A DNA stretch of 64,000 nt, from assembly GCA_029960065.1 (NCBI GenBank), contig JASCOF010000008.1, forward strand, positions 186,001-250,000. The letters run 5' to 3'. The notes under the pieces are model-generated. The model ran no database searches. It was given only the letters and a program-made list of their open reading frames with translations, and was not told where the DNA came from. The stretch is from Flavobacteriaceae bacterium PS02336 (GTDB lineage Bacteria; Bacteroidota; Bacteroidia; Flavobacteriales; Flavobacteriaceae). This document shows positions 25,685-34,040 of this stretch, in pieces; the first letter of the stretch is position 1, and every line of letters begins with the position of its first letter. The position numbers were made by a program, and so were the translations under genes.

Positions 25685-26866
25685 TTACAATTTAAAGTAA
25701 TCAATATAGTTATCTAAATCTTTATCGCCACGACCAGAAAGACTGATTACTACAACATCTGTAGGTTTGAATTTCTTTTGATCCAAAACGGCAAAAGCGT
25801 GAGCACTTTCAATTGCTGGAATTATTCCTTCTAATTTCGTTAATTGTAAACCTGCATTCATGGCATCATCATCGGTTACAGAGAAAAATTCACCGCGTCC
25901 GCTTTGTGCCAAATGCGCGTGTAAAGGTCCAACCCCAGGATAATCTAATCCCGCAGAAATAGAATACGGTTCTGTAATTTGTCCGTCAGGAGTTTGCATT
26001 AAAAGCGTTTTACAGCCGTGAATAACCCCCACTTTTCCTAATTTACTCGTTGCCGCACTATGGCCGCTGTCAACGCCTTTTCCTGCTGCTTCAACAGCAA
26101 TAATTCCAACTTCTGGCTCGTGTAAAAAGTGATAATAAGTTCCTGCTGCGTTACTTCCGCCGCCAATACAAGCTACGACATAATCAGGATTTTCACGTCC
26201 TTCTTTTTCTTTTAACTGCCATTTGATTTCTTCGGAGATAATACTCTGAAAACGAGTTACCATATCTGGATAAGGATGCGGTCCAATCGCCGATCCGATG
26301 ATATAATGTGTGTCTACAGGATTGTTAATCCAATCACGAATTGCTTCGTTTGTAGCATCTTTTAAAGTTCGAGATCCTGAAAGTGCAGGACGAACTTCAG
26401 CGCCTAACATTTTCATACGTGCTACGTTTGGAGCTTGACGCGCAATGTCGATTTCTCCCATATAAACAATACAATCAATTCCCATTAAGGCACAAACCGT
26501 TGCTGTTGCTACACCGTGCTGACCAGCGCCTGTTTCGGCAATAATTCGTTTTTTGCCCAAACGTTTGGCTAATAAAATCTGTCCAATTGTATTGTTGACT
26601 TTATGTGCTCCTGTATGGTTTAAATCTTCTCTTTTTAGATATACTTTTGTATTGTATTTTTCAGATAAGCGCTTTGCAAAATACAACGGACTTGGACGTC
26701 CAACATAATCTTTCAGCAGTTGGTTGAATTCTGCTTTAAAATCGGGTTCATCCATAATGCTTAAGTATTTCTGGCGCAGTTCTTCTACATTTGGATATAA
26801 CATTTCTGGAATATAAGCACCTCCAAATTCTCCGTAATATCCTTTTTCGTTAACGTTAAAACTCAT
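25685..26866 (-). CDS. trpB: Tryptophan synthase beta subunit
   Basis: At 393 residues this is full-length TrpB1. KREDLNHTGAHKVNNTIG holds the pyridoxal-phosphate Lys, GAGQHGVATATVCA and CIGGGSNAAG (phosphate-binding loop) are intact, and the C-terminal SGRGDKDLD is present. It condenses indole with L-serine to give tryptophan. It lies 11 bp downstream of trpF on the same strand. Confidence 0.97.
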   Translation of the reverse strand: MSFNVNEKGYYGEFGGAYIPEMLYPNVEELRQKYLSIMDEPDFKAEFNQLLKDYVGRPSPLYFAKRLSEKYNTKVYLKREDLNHTGAHKVNNTIGQILLAKRLGKKRIIAETGAGQHGVATATVCALMGIDCIVYMGEIDIARQAPNVARMKMLGAEVRPALSGSRTLKDATNEAIRDWINNPVDTHYIIGSAIGPHPYPDMVTRFQSIISEEIKWQLKEKEGRENPDYVVACIGGGSNAAGTYYHFLHEPEVGIIAVEAAGKGVDSGHSAATSKLGKVGVIHGCKTLLMQTPDGQITEPYSISAGLDYPGVGPLHAHLAQSGRGEFFSVTDDDAMNAGLQLTKLEGIIPAIESAHAFAVLDQKKFKPTDVVVISLSGRGDKDLDNYIDYFKL

Positions 26867-26877
26867 TTTTTTAAATT

Positions 26878-27510
26878 TTAAAAGTTGGCAACATCAAATT
26901 TGCGTTTGAAATTGCTAAATAGATTTTTATTCTTAAGCCCAGCTTCGATTTCAAATTTACTATTTACATCGACAGCGTAGATTGGTAAATTGGTTTTTGA
27001 AATTTCTTCAATGGCTTTTAATTCTTTCATTCCGATTCCGCCGCTTAAAAAGAAAGGTTTTTTCGAATTGTATTTTTTTAATATCGTCCAGTCGAAAGTT
27101 GTCCCGTTTCCGCCAGGCAGTTTTCCTTTGGTGTCAAATAGAAAATAATCGCACACAGATTCAAAAGGTTTTACACTTTCAAAATCAAAATTTTCATCTG
27201 CTGAAAATACTTTAATAATTTCGACTTTTTTTGGCAATTGTATTTTTAATTCCGAACAAAACTCCACAGATTCATTTCCGTGTAATTGAACGGCTTGTAA
27301 ATTGTATTTTGTTACTTTTTCTAGAATTTCTACCTGACTTTGGTTTACAAAAACACCCACTTTTTTGACTGTTTTTATAAGTTCAGGAATTGTTCCGTTA
27401 AAATATCGCGCGGATTTTTCCCAGAAAATAAATCCCATATAATCGGGTAGGAGTGCGCCTACTTCGAGAATGTTTTCAGGATATTTCATACCGCATATTT
27501 TGAGTTTCAT
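26878..27510 (-). CDS. trpF: Phosphoribosylanthranilate isomerase
   Basis: The 210-residue TIM barrel starts MKLKICGMKYPENI, with the catalytic Cys in ICGM, and includes VQLHGNES, the catalytic Asp in FLFDTKGKLPGGNGTTFDW, and FLSGGIG. It performs the Amadori rearrangement of phosphoribosylanthranilate, the third step of tryptophan synthesis. It is followed at 11 bp by trpB. Confidence 0.95.
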   Translation of the reverse strand: MKLKICGMKYPENILEVGALLPDYMGFIFWEKSARYFNGTIPELIKTVKKVGVFVNQSQVEILEKVTKYNLQAVQLHGNESVEFCSELKIQLPKKVEIIKVFSADENFDFESVKPFESVCDYFLFDTKGKLPGGNGTTFDWTILKKYNSKKPFFLSGGIGMKELKAIEEISKTNLPIYAVDVNSKFEIEAGLKNKNLFSNFKRKFDVANF

Positions 27511-27584
27511 TTTTTTATACTGCTTTAAGCTTTAGGCAATAGGCTTTAAGCTTTTTGCTTTGTGCTGATTTTTTTATTTTTTTT

Positions 27585-27668
27585 TGCCACGAAGGCGCTA
27601 AGACACTAAGTTTATTTCTTTTCACAAAGGAGCACAAATTAAATTTGCGCCTTTGTGACTTTGTGGCA
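27585..27668. repeat. Hairpin repeat between trpC and trpF
   Basis: The left part (tgccacgaaggcgctaagac) pairs with the right (cgcctttgtgactttgtggca, up to 27668). It is a relative of the cacgaatt and ctaag families in one element. A short run of gctttaagct units lies between it and trpF at 27527-27553. Confidence 0.6.
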
Positions 27669-27673
27669 AACCT

Positions 27674-28459
27674 TTATAGAACTAGTTTGTTAATAAATTC
27701 TGTTGCGGCTTGTCCGGCGTTATCGGTTTTCATGAAGTTTTCTCCAATTAAGAAACCTTTGTAACCGTATGGTTTTAGTTCTTGAATGGCTTCTACTGAT
27801 GAAATGCCGCTTTCGGAAACTTTTACAAAATCGTCTGGAATTTGCGATGCTAAATCTTTACTGAAATCCAAACTGACTTCGAATGTTTTTAGGTTTCTAT
27901 TGTTTACACCAATCATATCCAAACTTGGCATAATTGATTTTTCTAATTCTTCCTGATTATGAACTTCAAGCAAAACTTCCAAATCTAATTTCTTCGCAAA
28001 TTCAGATAATGATTTTATCTCTTCGCGGGTTAAAACAGCAGCAATCAAAAGAATTAAATCGGCGCCGTGTGCTTTTGCTTCTAAAATCTGGTATTCATCT
28101 ACAATAAATTCTTTTCGCAAAAGCGGAATATTTACCGAAGCTCTTGCCAAAAGTAAATCATCTAAAGATCCTCCAAAATATTTTCCGTCAGTTAAAACGG
28201 AAATTCCGCAAGCGCCCGCAGCTTCGTAGCCTTTTACAACTTCTTCAACCGTGAAATTATTGTTGATAATTGATTTTGAAGGAGAACGACGTTTGTGTTC
28301 TGCAATAATTCCAGAATTGCTTTCTTTTAATTTCTGGCTAAGAGAAATAGTTTGTTTTCCAAAAAACACAGAAGCTTCCAACTGAGAAACAGGAATGATT
28401 GATTTTTTGAGAATGACTTCTCGTTTTTTGTCTATTATTATTTTATCTAGGATATTCAT
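27674..28459 (-). CDS. trpC: Indole-3-glycerol phosphate synthase
   Basis: The 261-residue TIM barrel contains the IGPS signatures IIAEHKRRSPSKS (catalytic Lys), LLRKEFIVDEYQI (second Lys), GADLILLIAA, LEVHNQEEL and IGVNNRNLKTFEV. It closes the ring to indole-3-glycerol phosphate. It stands alone, not fused to TrpF as in enterobacteria. Confidence 0.96.
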   Translation of the reverse strand: MNILDKIIIDKKREVILKKSIIPVSQLEASVFFGKQTISLSQKLKESNSGIIAEHKRRSPSKSIINNNFTVEEVVKGYEAAGACGISVLTDGKYFGGSLDDLLLARASVNIPLLRKEFIVDEYQILEAKAHGADLILLIAAVLTREEIKSLSEFAKKLDLEVLLEVHNQEELEKSIMPSLDMIGVNNRNLKTFEVSLDFSKDLASQIPDDFVKVSESGISSVEAIQELKPYGYKGFLIGENFMKTDNAGQAATEFINKLVL

Positions 28460-28461
28460 TT

Positions 28462-28500
28462 TTTTAAGATGCTAAGTTTCTAAGGTACTGAGGTACTAAG
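28462..28500. repeat. ctaag-type repeat between trpD and trpC
   Basis: Four imperfect units of the form taag(a)tgctaag / ctaaggtactgagg follow the trpD stop. It is the same family as at 7369 and 29507. Confidence 0.5.
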
Positions 28501-28504
28501 TTTT

Positions 28505-29497
28505 TTAAAGAGATAACTCTTGTAATTTTTTAAGTGACTGAAATCCTTTTCCAGATAGTAAACTTTCTTTTGCTAATTCAAATCCTTCAAGTGGCGAACA
28601 TTTTGTAACGGTTGCAATTGCCATTGCGGCATTGGCGCAGACCACATTATTTTGTGCTTCGGTTCCTTTTCCAGAAATGATATTGGTAAAGATTTCAGCT
28701 GATTCTTCGATTGTTTTTCCGCCTTCAATTTCAGACTGTGATAAAAGATGAACGCCAAAATCTTCCGGATTTAACATTCCTTCCATGTGGTTCGAAATGG
28801 TTTTTGTAGGACCAGTTAGTGAAATTTCATCATAGCCGTCAAGCGAATGTAAAATGGTAAAATTGACATCTGTATTTTGATATAAATAAGCATACATTCT
28901 CGCCAATTCTAAGTTGAAAACACCAACTAATTGGTTTTGTGGAAATGATGGATTTACCATTGGTCCCAACATATTAAAGAAAGTTTTTACGGCCAGTTCT
29001 TTTCTAATTGGCCCAACATTTTTCATCGCTGGGTGAAATAATGGAGCATGCAAAACACAAACTCCGGCTTTGTCAATACATTTTTCTAAAAACAAAGGAT
29101 CATTACTGAATTTAATTCCCATTTTTTCCATCACGTTACTGGATCCTGAAATAGAGGAAACTCCGTAATTTCCGTGTTTGGCAATTTTAATTCCGGCTCC
29201 TGCCGAAACGAAAGAAGCTAAAGTTGATATATTGAAAGTATCTTTTCCGTCACCGCCCGTTCCGCATAAATCGATTGTATTATAGGCTGATAAGTCAACA
29301 CGGATACATAATTCTAATAAAGCTTCGCGAAAGCCCGAAAGTTCATCAATTGTAATGCTTCGCATCATAAAAACAGTCAAAAATGCCGAAATCTGGCTTG
29401 GATTGTATTGACCTGTTGAGATATTAATCAATACTTGTTTCGCTTCTTCTTTGGTAAGTACTTCGTGATTGATTAATTTATTTAATATAGTTTTCAT
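28505..29497 (-). CDS. trpD: Anthranilate phosphoribosyltransferase
   Basis: The 330-residue protein has the PRPP-binding GTGGDGKDTFNIST, the KHGNYGVSS-type motif (AKHGNYGVSSISGSSNVMEK, by its ends) and the FNMLGPMVNP block, all expected of TrpD. It transfers the phosphoribosyl group from PRPP to anthranilate. The length is that of a stand-alone TrpD, with no TrpG fusion. Confidence 0.96.
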   Translation of the reverse strand: MKTILNKLINHEVLTKEEAKQVLINISTGQYNPSQISAFLTVFMMRSITIDELSGFREALLELCIRVDLSAYNTIDLCGTGGDGKDTFNISTLASFVSAGAGIKIAKHGNYGVSSISGSSNVMEKMGIKFSNDPLFLEKCIDKAGVCVLHAPLFHPAMKNVGPIRKELAVKTFFNMLGPMVNPSFPQNQLVGVFNLELARMYAYLYQNTDVNFTILHSLDGYDEISLTGPTKTISNHMEGMLNPEDFGVHLLSQSEIEGGKTIEESAEIFTNIISGKGTEAQNNVVCANAAMAIATVTKCSPLEGFELAKESLLSGKGFQSLKKLQELSL

Positions 29498-29506
29498 TTT
29501 TTTTTA

Positions 29507-29545
29507 AAGTTGCTAAGGTTCTAAGATGCTAGGATTTTAAGTTTT
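29507..29545. repeat. ctaag-type repeat between trpG and trpD
   Basis: aagttgctaaggttctaaga followed by tgctaggattttaag, a member of the ctaag family. The adjacent tgactgaaaacggagactgt at about 29556-29579 resembles sequence near 30195 and 30820, hinting that these spacers share ancestry. Confidence 0.45.
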
Positions 29546-29584
29546 TTGTTTTCTGTGACTGAAAACGGAGACTGTGACTAAAAA

Positions 29585-30151
29585 CTAACTCTTAATCCAA
29601 TTCTCTAACATTCTCTTTCCATTTGGAGTCAGTACACTTTCTGGGTGAAATTGAACGCCTCTTACATCATAATTTTTATGTCTTAAAGACATTACTTGTC
29701 CGTTTTCATCAAACGAAGTGGCTTCGAGTTCGTCAGGAAGATTGGCATCTACAACCCAAGAATGGTATCTTCCAACTTCAAATTCATTTCCTAAACCTTC
29801 AAATAAAATCTCATCATCTACCACCGTTTTTACATTCGTGGCAACGCCATGATACACTTTATCAAGATTTGAAAGTGTTCCTCCAAAAACTTCCCCAATT
29901 GCTTGCTGTCCCAAACAAACACCAAGAATGCTTTTTGTTGGACTGTATTTTTCGATTACGGCTTTTAATAAACCTGCTTCATCTGGAATTCCAGGTCCTG
30001 GAGAAAGTAATATTTTATCAAAAGATGCGATTTCATCAATATCAAATTCATCGTTTCTATAAACGGTAACTTCGCAGTTTAAATCTTCTAAATAGTGCAC
30101 TAAATTATAAGTGAAACTATCGTAATTGTCTATAACTAATATTTTTTTCAT
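29585..30151 (-). CDS. trpG: Anthranilate synthase component II (glutamine amidotransferase)
   Basis: The 188-residue class I amidotransferase begins ILVIDNYDSFTYNLVHYL. The catalytic Cys is in LGVCLGQQAIGE, and the His-Glu pair in VQFHPESVLTPNG. It delivers ammonia from glutamine to TrpE. The same subunit can also serve PabB in some bacteria; a pab role cannot be excluded from sequence. It is a separate gene, 81 bp from the guest lipoprotein gene. Confidence 0.95.
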   Translation of the reverse strand: MKKILVIDNYDSFTYNLVHYLEDLNCEVTVYRNDEFDIDEIASFDKILLSPGPGIPDEAGLLKAVIEKYSPTKSILGVCLGQQAIGEVFGGTLSNLDKVYHGVATNVKTVVDDEILFEGLGNEFEVGRYHSWVVDANLPDELEATSFDENGQVMSLRHKNYDVRGVQFHPESVLTPNGKRMLENWIKS

Positions 30152-30161
30152 TTTTTTTGAG

Positions 30162-30200
30162 GTTCTAAGTTGCTAAGGTTCTGAGTTACTAAGTTTTTCA
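30162..30200. repeat. ctaag-type repeat upstream of trpG
   Basis: gaggttctaagttgctaagg and ttctgagttactaag are two further units of the ctaag family, here between the guest lipoprotein gene and trpG. Confidence 0.45.
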
Positions 30201-30232
30201 ACTGAGACTGTAAACCTTGACTGAATACTTTT

Positions 30233-30676
30233 TTATTTTTCTCGAACGTATTTCTCAATGATAATATGATCTACGCCTAATTTTTCTACTTTTTCGATTC
30301 CTTTTTGAATCAAGGTGTCATTTTGAACTTTTACTACAAATTCGAATTTGTTGTTTTCCCAGTTGCGATTGTTAAAATATTCTAGATTTTCGGTATAAAT
30401 ACTGTCTTTCAAAGTATATTTTCCACCACCTGCGAAGTATAATGCTGTTGTTGAATCTTTTCCGTTTTTCAAATCATGATTAAGAAAAGCAAAGTGAGAA
30501 TCATTTATAATCTTAATCATTTTGGTGTTTTTATTGAAAGTTGAAAAAGTTGAATCTTTCTCAGTAGTTTCAGCTGATATAAGTCGCCAGGTTCCTTCAA
30601 TTGGATTTTGCTTTTTTTCTGAATTACAAGCTGTGATCGTAATGATTAAAATTAAAATTGAAATTGCTTTTTTCAT
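30233..30676 (-). CDS. Lipocalin-like lipoprotein inside the trp operon
   Basis: This 147-residue protein has a lipoprotein signal (MKKAISILILIITITACNSE, lipobox ITAC). The mature part starts with PIEGTWRLISAE, an opening common to small lipocalin-like or DUF4488-type beta-barrel proteins in Bacteroidota, and continues with alternating strands. It interrupts the biosynthetic operon between trpE and trpG and has no obvious link to tryptophan. The family label is tentative. Confidence 0.75.
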   Translation of the reverse strand: MKKAISILILIITITACNSEKKQNPIEGTWRLISAETTEKDSTFSTFNKNTKMIKIINDSHFAFLNHDLKNGKDSTTALYFAGGGKYTLKDSIYTENLEYFNNRNWENNKFEFVVKVQNDTLIQKGIEKVEKLGVDHIIIEKYVREK

Positions 30677-30728
30677 GGTTTTTTATGGTTTGTTTTTTGA
30701 TTGTTTTAGGGTTTACCAATCTTTGTCT

Positions 30729-30811
30729 CCAGTGGTTGAAACCACTGGCTATATTTGTATAACATTCTTTTAATTTGCTTTTCAAATATTGCCCGAGGTT
30801 TTAACCTCGGG
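30729..30811. repeat. Two short hairpins between trpE and the guest lipoprotein
   Basis: ccagtggttgaaaccactgg (30729-30748) and cccgaggttttaacctcggg (30792-30811) are each 9-bp stems with a 2-nt loop. The same ggttgaaacc style appears at 41687-41746 downstream of the HD gene. Confidence 0.65.
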
Positions 30812-30841
30812 TACACTGAGACTGATAACGGCGACTGAACA

Positions 30842-32242
30842 CTAAATTTTCTCTGCCATTTCCAGTGCTGTATTCAGTGCTCTTAATTTATTGTAAACTT
30901 CCTGCATTTCACTTTCTTCGTCAGAACTTGCTACAATTCCTGCACCTGCTTGACAATGCAATTGATGATTTTTAGATAAGAAAGTTCGAATCATAATCGC
31001 GTGATTAAAGTTTCCGTCAAAATCCATAACACCAATTGCACCTCCGTAAAAATTACGATTGGTTTTTTCGCAGTCTTCAATTAACTGCATGGCTCTGTGT
31101 TTTGGAGCGCCGCTTAAGGTTCCCGCAGGAAAAGTATCTGCTACAACCTGCATAGTTGTCGCTTTATCGTGTAAATGTCCCGTTACTTTTGAAACTAAGT
31201 GAATTACGTGAGAGAAAAACTGAACTTCTCTGTATTTTTCTACATTAACATCATGACCATTTCGGCTTAAATCATTTCTTGCCAAATCGACTAACATTAC
31301 GTGTTCACTGTTTTCTTTTTTATCTTCAGAAAGTTCTTTTGCCAAAAGTGCGTCACGTTCGTCGTCTCCAGTTCTTTTAAAAGTTCCAGCAATTGGATGA
31401 ATTTCGGCTTTTCTATCTTTTACAATAATTTGTGCTTCTGGCGAAGAACCGAATATTTTGAAATCTCCATAATCAAAAAAGAACAAATACGGAGAAGGGT
31501 TAATGCTTCTTAAAGCTCTATAAACATTAAACTCATCACCTTTAAAACCTTGAGTAAAACGGCGTGATAATACTAATTGAAAAACGTCGCCACGGTAACA
31601 GTGTTTTTTGGCTAAAGCCACATTTTCCTTAAATTCTTCATCGGTTAAATTAGAGAAACCTTCACCTTCTTTTGAGAATTTATACGAAGCAATATTTCTA
31701 GATTGTAACAACTGCTCAATTTCTGAAATATTATTTTTTCCGTCTAAGCTATGGCAGAAAATATAAGCTTCATTTTTAAAGTGGTTAATTGCAATTATAT
31801 TTTGATAAACCGCATAAAAAACATCCGGGATTGAAGTTGCATTGTCTTTTTTAGCAATCGAAACTTTCTCAAAATAACGAACAGCATCATAAGAAATGTA
31901 TCCAAATAATCCGTTGTTGATGAACTTGAAATCATTTTTTTCAGATTTAAACTGAGCTGAAAATTCCTGAATTACCTGCGGAATATTTATTGAAGAATCG
32001 ATATTGATTTTTTCTGAAGTTCCGTCTGGAAAAGTTTTGGAAATTACCTCGTTTTCTATTTTGATAGTAGCAATTGGATTGCAGCAGATATAAGAGAAAC
32101 TGTTGTCATTTCCGTGATAATCACTACTTTCTAATAATAAACTGTTTGGGAATTTATCACGGATTTTAAAATAAATACTCACCGGCGTAACGGTATCTGC
32201 CAGAATTTGCTTGTAATTTGTATTAAGGATAAAAGGTTTCAA
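30842..32242 (-). CDS. trpE: Anthranilate synthase component I
   Basis: The 466-residue protein has the chorismate-binding half intact: VFQLVLSRRF, FGSSPEAQI, IAGTFKRTGDDERDA (PIAGTxxR motif), LVDLARNDLSR, FPAGTLSGAPKHRAM and FYGGAIGVMDF. The N-terminal half contains LLESSD, the feedback-inhibition motif for tryptophan. It forms anthranilate from chorismate and ammonia with TrpG. It is the first structural gene of the operon, about 48 bp after the attenuator terminator. Confidence 0.95.
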   Translation of the reverse strand: MKPFILNTNYKQILADTVTPVSIYFKIRDKFPNSLLLESSDYHGNDNSFSYICCNPIATIKIENEVISKTFPDGTSEKINIDSSINIPQVIQEFSAQFKSEKNDFKFINNGLFGYISYDAVRYFEKVSIAKKDNATSIPDVFYAVYQNIIAINHFKNEAYIFCHSLDGKNNISEIEQLLQSRNIASYKFSKEGEGFSNLTDEEFKENVALAKKHCYRGDVFQLVLSRRFTQGFKGDEFNVYRALRSINPSPYLFFFDYGDFKIFGSSPEAQIIVKDRKAEIHPIAGTFKRTGDDERDALLAKELSEDKKENSEHVMLVDLARNDLSRNGHDVNVEKYREVQFFSHVIHLVSKVTGHLHDKATTMQVVADTFPAGTLSGAPKHRAMQLIEDCEKTNRNFYGGAIGVMDFDGNFNHAIMIRTFLSKNHQLHCQAGAGIVASSDEESEMQEVYNKLRALNTALEMAEKI

Positions 32243-32290
32243 TGTATATAGTTTTTTAATTGCGTTAGTTTTATTTCAATTTTGGATCAA

Positions 32291-32320
32291 AAAAAAAGGC
32301 TTGTCGTGATGACAAGCCTT
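32291..32320 (-). terminator. trp attenuator terminator hairpin
   Basis: Read on the minus strand the stem is aaggcttgtc / gacaagcctt around a short loop, followed by a run of at least seven T residues. It is an intrinsic terminator located between the leader peptide and trpE. Its 3' arm and loop (plus 32303-32320) can instead pair with 32351-32366, which would prevent termination. Confidence 0.88.
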
Positions 32321-32366
32321 TTATATTTGTAGTTTTGAAAATACCATAGGAAGCTTAGTTCACGAC
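32303..32366 (-). promoter_or_regulatory. trp antiterminator pairing
   Basis: GTCGTGAACTAAGCTT at the end of the leader peptide (plus 32351-32366) is complementary to AAGGCTTGTCATCACGAC in the terminator (plus 32303-32320): seven bases of GTCGTGA pair with TCACGAC, and AAGCTT pairs with AAGGCTT with one bulge. The two structures cannot coexist. Ribosome stalling at the Trp codons would leave this antiterminator free to form. Confidence 0.75.
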
Positions 32367-32416
32367 GTTTGACGTAAATTGTTCCACCACCAAGTATTGT
32401 TCATTATTGTTCTCAT
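32360..32416 (-). CDS. trpL: trp operon leader peptide
   Basis: This 18-codon ORF encodes MRTIMNNTWWWNNLRQTS. Three consecutive TGG Trp codons lie at residues 9-11. A second in-frame ATG at 32404 would give MNNTWWW as the start. The stop codon falls inside the 5' arm of the antiterminator, so a ribosome reaching the end would cover that arm and let the terminator form; a ribosome stalled on Trp codons would not. This is classic attenuation logic. The gene is too short for usual ORF callers. Confidence 0.85.
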   Translation of the reverse strand: MRTIMNNTWWWNNLRQTS

Positions 32417-32434
32417 TTCTTTATTTTGATGTGA

Positions 32435-32442
32435 CAAAGATA
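32435..32442 (-). promoter_or_regulatory. trp operon -7 promoter box
   Basis: On the minus strand TATCTTTG matches TAnnTTTG. Transcription would start about 32430, giving a leader RNA of roughly 140 nt before the terminator end, long enough for the leader peptide and hairpins. No -33 TTG at ideal spacing is seen. Confidence 0.6.
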
Positions 32443-32539
32443 TAAATGTAATTTTAAATAGAGTACATAAAATTTCAAAAAAAACTTTTCAAAATTTCAA
32501 AATTTGTTAAATTTTATTTAGCTAATATATGTCAACTCC

Positions 32540-33820
32540 TTAATTTCCAATAGCAAGAGTGTTGTTTACATTTAATCTAAAATCTGGATTTCCTTTTATA
32601 TTTGGAAGGTAAAACAGTTCACTTAATTTCATTTTTGTGAATTGTAGGTCGTTTGCAGGATTACTATAATAGTTTTTTATTCCTGAATTATTGCTTGCTG
32701 ATTCACTTTCTATTTCCCCTTTACAGTTATTTGCGATAACATTTTTGAAGCTTATTTTAGACAAATTAGCCTCGCCATTTCCAAGTGAACCCTCTAATAA
32801 AATGAAAGGTTCAAAACCAGAAACAACACTATTAGTTAAACTAAAAAAAGTATTTTCTCTAATGTACGCAGATTCTCTAACCAAGCCTTGATTGTTTTCT
32901 TCTAAATTAACCAAAGTGATATTACTAGCATTTATTCGGGTCATTTTTTTCGTCATATCGGTATTGGCAATTTTCTCGTAAGAGTCCACCTCAAAACATC
33001 TTGAACCTGAAATATCTGAAGAAAATGGATGACGAACTGCAATGCTATTAGTAATGTTGATTTGAGCACCTTGTGTAAAATCAAAATCATCATCGGTAGT
33101 TCTAAATGAGATTAGATTATTGAGATTTAAATCTCCTCCATAACATTCAAACGAATCATCATTTGAAAAACTAATCTGAATATTGCTGACAATTGTTTTT
33201 CTTCCAACACCAGCAAGCGAAAGTCCGTTAAGCTCTTTTGAAGCACTTAATTTTCTTCCTGCATATTCGATTCTAACATATTTCAAAATACCCGAGTTGT
33301 CTTCTGGATCCTGACCGCCGTAATGATTTAAAGTTGGTTCTAGGTCAAAAGGCAAAGTATGAACACCGCCTAAAGAATTAATTGGCGCTTTTCCTAAAAC
33401 AATAATACCGCCCCAGTCGCCTGGTTTTCTATTGTTTATTTCTTTTTCTGATGTAAAAATAATTGGATCGGTTTCAAGACCTTCAGCAATAATTTTTGCT
33501 CCGTTTGTAATTACGAGCGTACCGCAGGTTTTGTCGTCTCCACGAATTACAGTTCCTGGCTCTATAGTTAAAGTAGCATTATTGGTAACGTAAACAACAC
33601 CAACTAAATGATACGTATTTCGTTTTAATAATCTAGTGTCTTTATCTATATTTCCGGCAATTATATTAGTTGCTTCACTATAGTCATTTACAGCAGGTCT
33701 AAAACTAGTCCAGTTGTTCATCCAGTTTGTATTTCCTGTAATTCCTTTTGGCTGTTGCTGGGCATGTACGAAAAAGCTGATAATGAATGAAATAGATGCA
33801 ATACGTAATTTTGTTTTCAT
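32540..33820 (-). CDS. Secreted beta-helix-like protein of unknown function
   Basis: The 426-residue protein has a signal peptide (MKTKLRIASISFIISFFVHAQ). The segment NATLTIEPGTVIRGDD with ITNGAKIIAEGLETDPIIFT is the hallmark of a large Bacteroidota secreted family with right-handed parallel beta-helix repeats, seen again as repeated NxxxxNxI strands to the C-terminus. No type IX secretion C-terminal domain is visible; the protein ends in NVNNTLAIGN. It is monocistronic and lies upstream-side of the trp promoter region, on the same strand. The function is unknown; surface adhesion is a loose guess. Confidence 0.8.
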   Translation of the reverse strand: MKTKLRIASISFIISFFVHAQQQPKGITGNTNWMNNWTSFRPAVNDYSEATNIIAGNIDKDTRLLKRNTYHLVGVVYVTNNATLTIEPGTVIRGDDKTCGTLVITNGAKIIAEGLETDPIIFTSEKEINNRKPGDWGGIIVLGKAPINSLGGVHTLPFDLEPTLNHYGGQDPEDNSGILKYVRIEYAGRKLSASKELNGLSLAGVGRKTIVSNIQISFSNDDSFECYGGDLNLNNLISFRTTDDDFDFTQGAQINITNSIAVRHPFSSDISGSRCFEVDSYEKIANTDMTKKMTRINASNITLVNLEENNQGLVRESAYIRENTFFSLTNSVVSGFEPFILLEGSLGNGEANLSKISFKNVIANNCKGEIESESASNNSGIKNYYSNPANDLQFTKMKLSELFYLPNIKGNPDFRLNVNNTLAIGN

Positions 33821-33973
33821 AACTATGATTTTGATTTCTAGTTTTTGATTTTTTTAATTTCCCCAAAATTAGAAGCCGTATGTTAATCAAAGTCCCAAGG
33901 CTTATTACGAAAGCGTTACTATACCGTTAAGAATGTTAAGCTTATGAAAAGTATACTAAAAGTATAGAAATAT

Positions 33974-34006
33974 AAAACCCTGACCGTTTAAAACGATCAG
34001 GGTTTT
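33974..34006. terminator. Terminator after yceI
   Basis: aaaaccctgaccgttt and aaacgatcagggtttt form a long stem flanked by A and T tracts. It follows the yceI stop on the minus strand and would end the marR-nitroreductase-yceI transcript. Confidence 0.75.
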
Positions 34007-34040
34007 TATAAAATTTTTGAACTAGTAAGTCTTAAAAAAA

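Noticed and set aside
29623..30069. 148-codon plus-strand ORF opposite trpG
   Set aside because: It lies wholly within trpG on the other strand; composition (His-, Leu- and Gln-rich) is that of a shadow frame.
32540..33820. Type IX secretion cargo
   Set aside because: The C-terminus NVNNTLAIGN lacks the conserved C-terminal sorting domain motifs.
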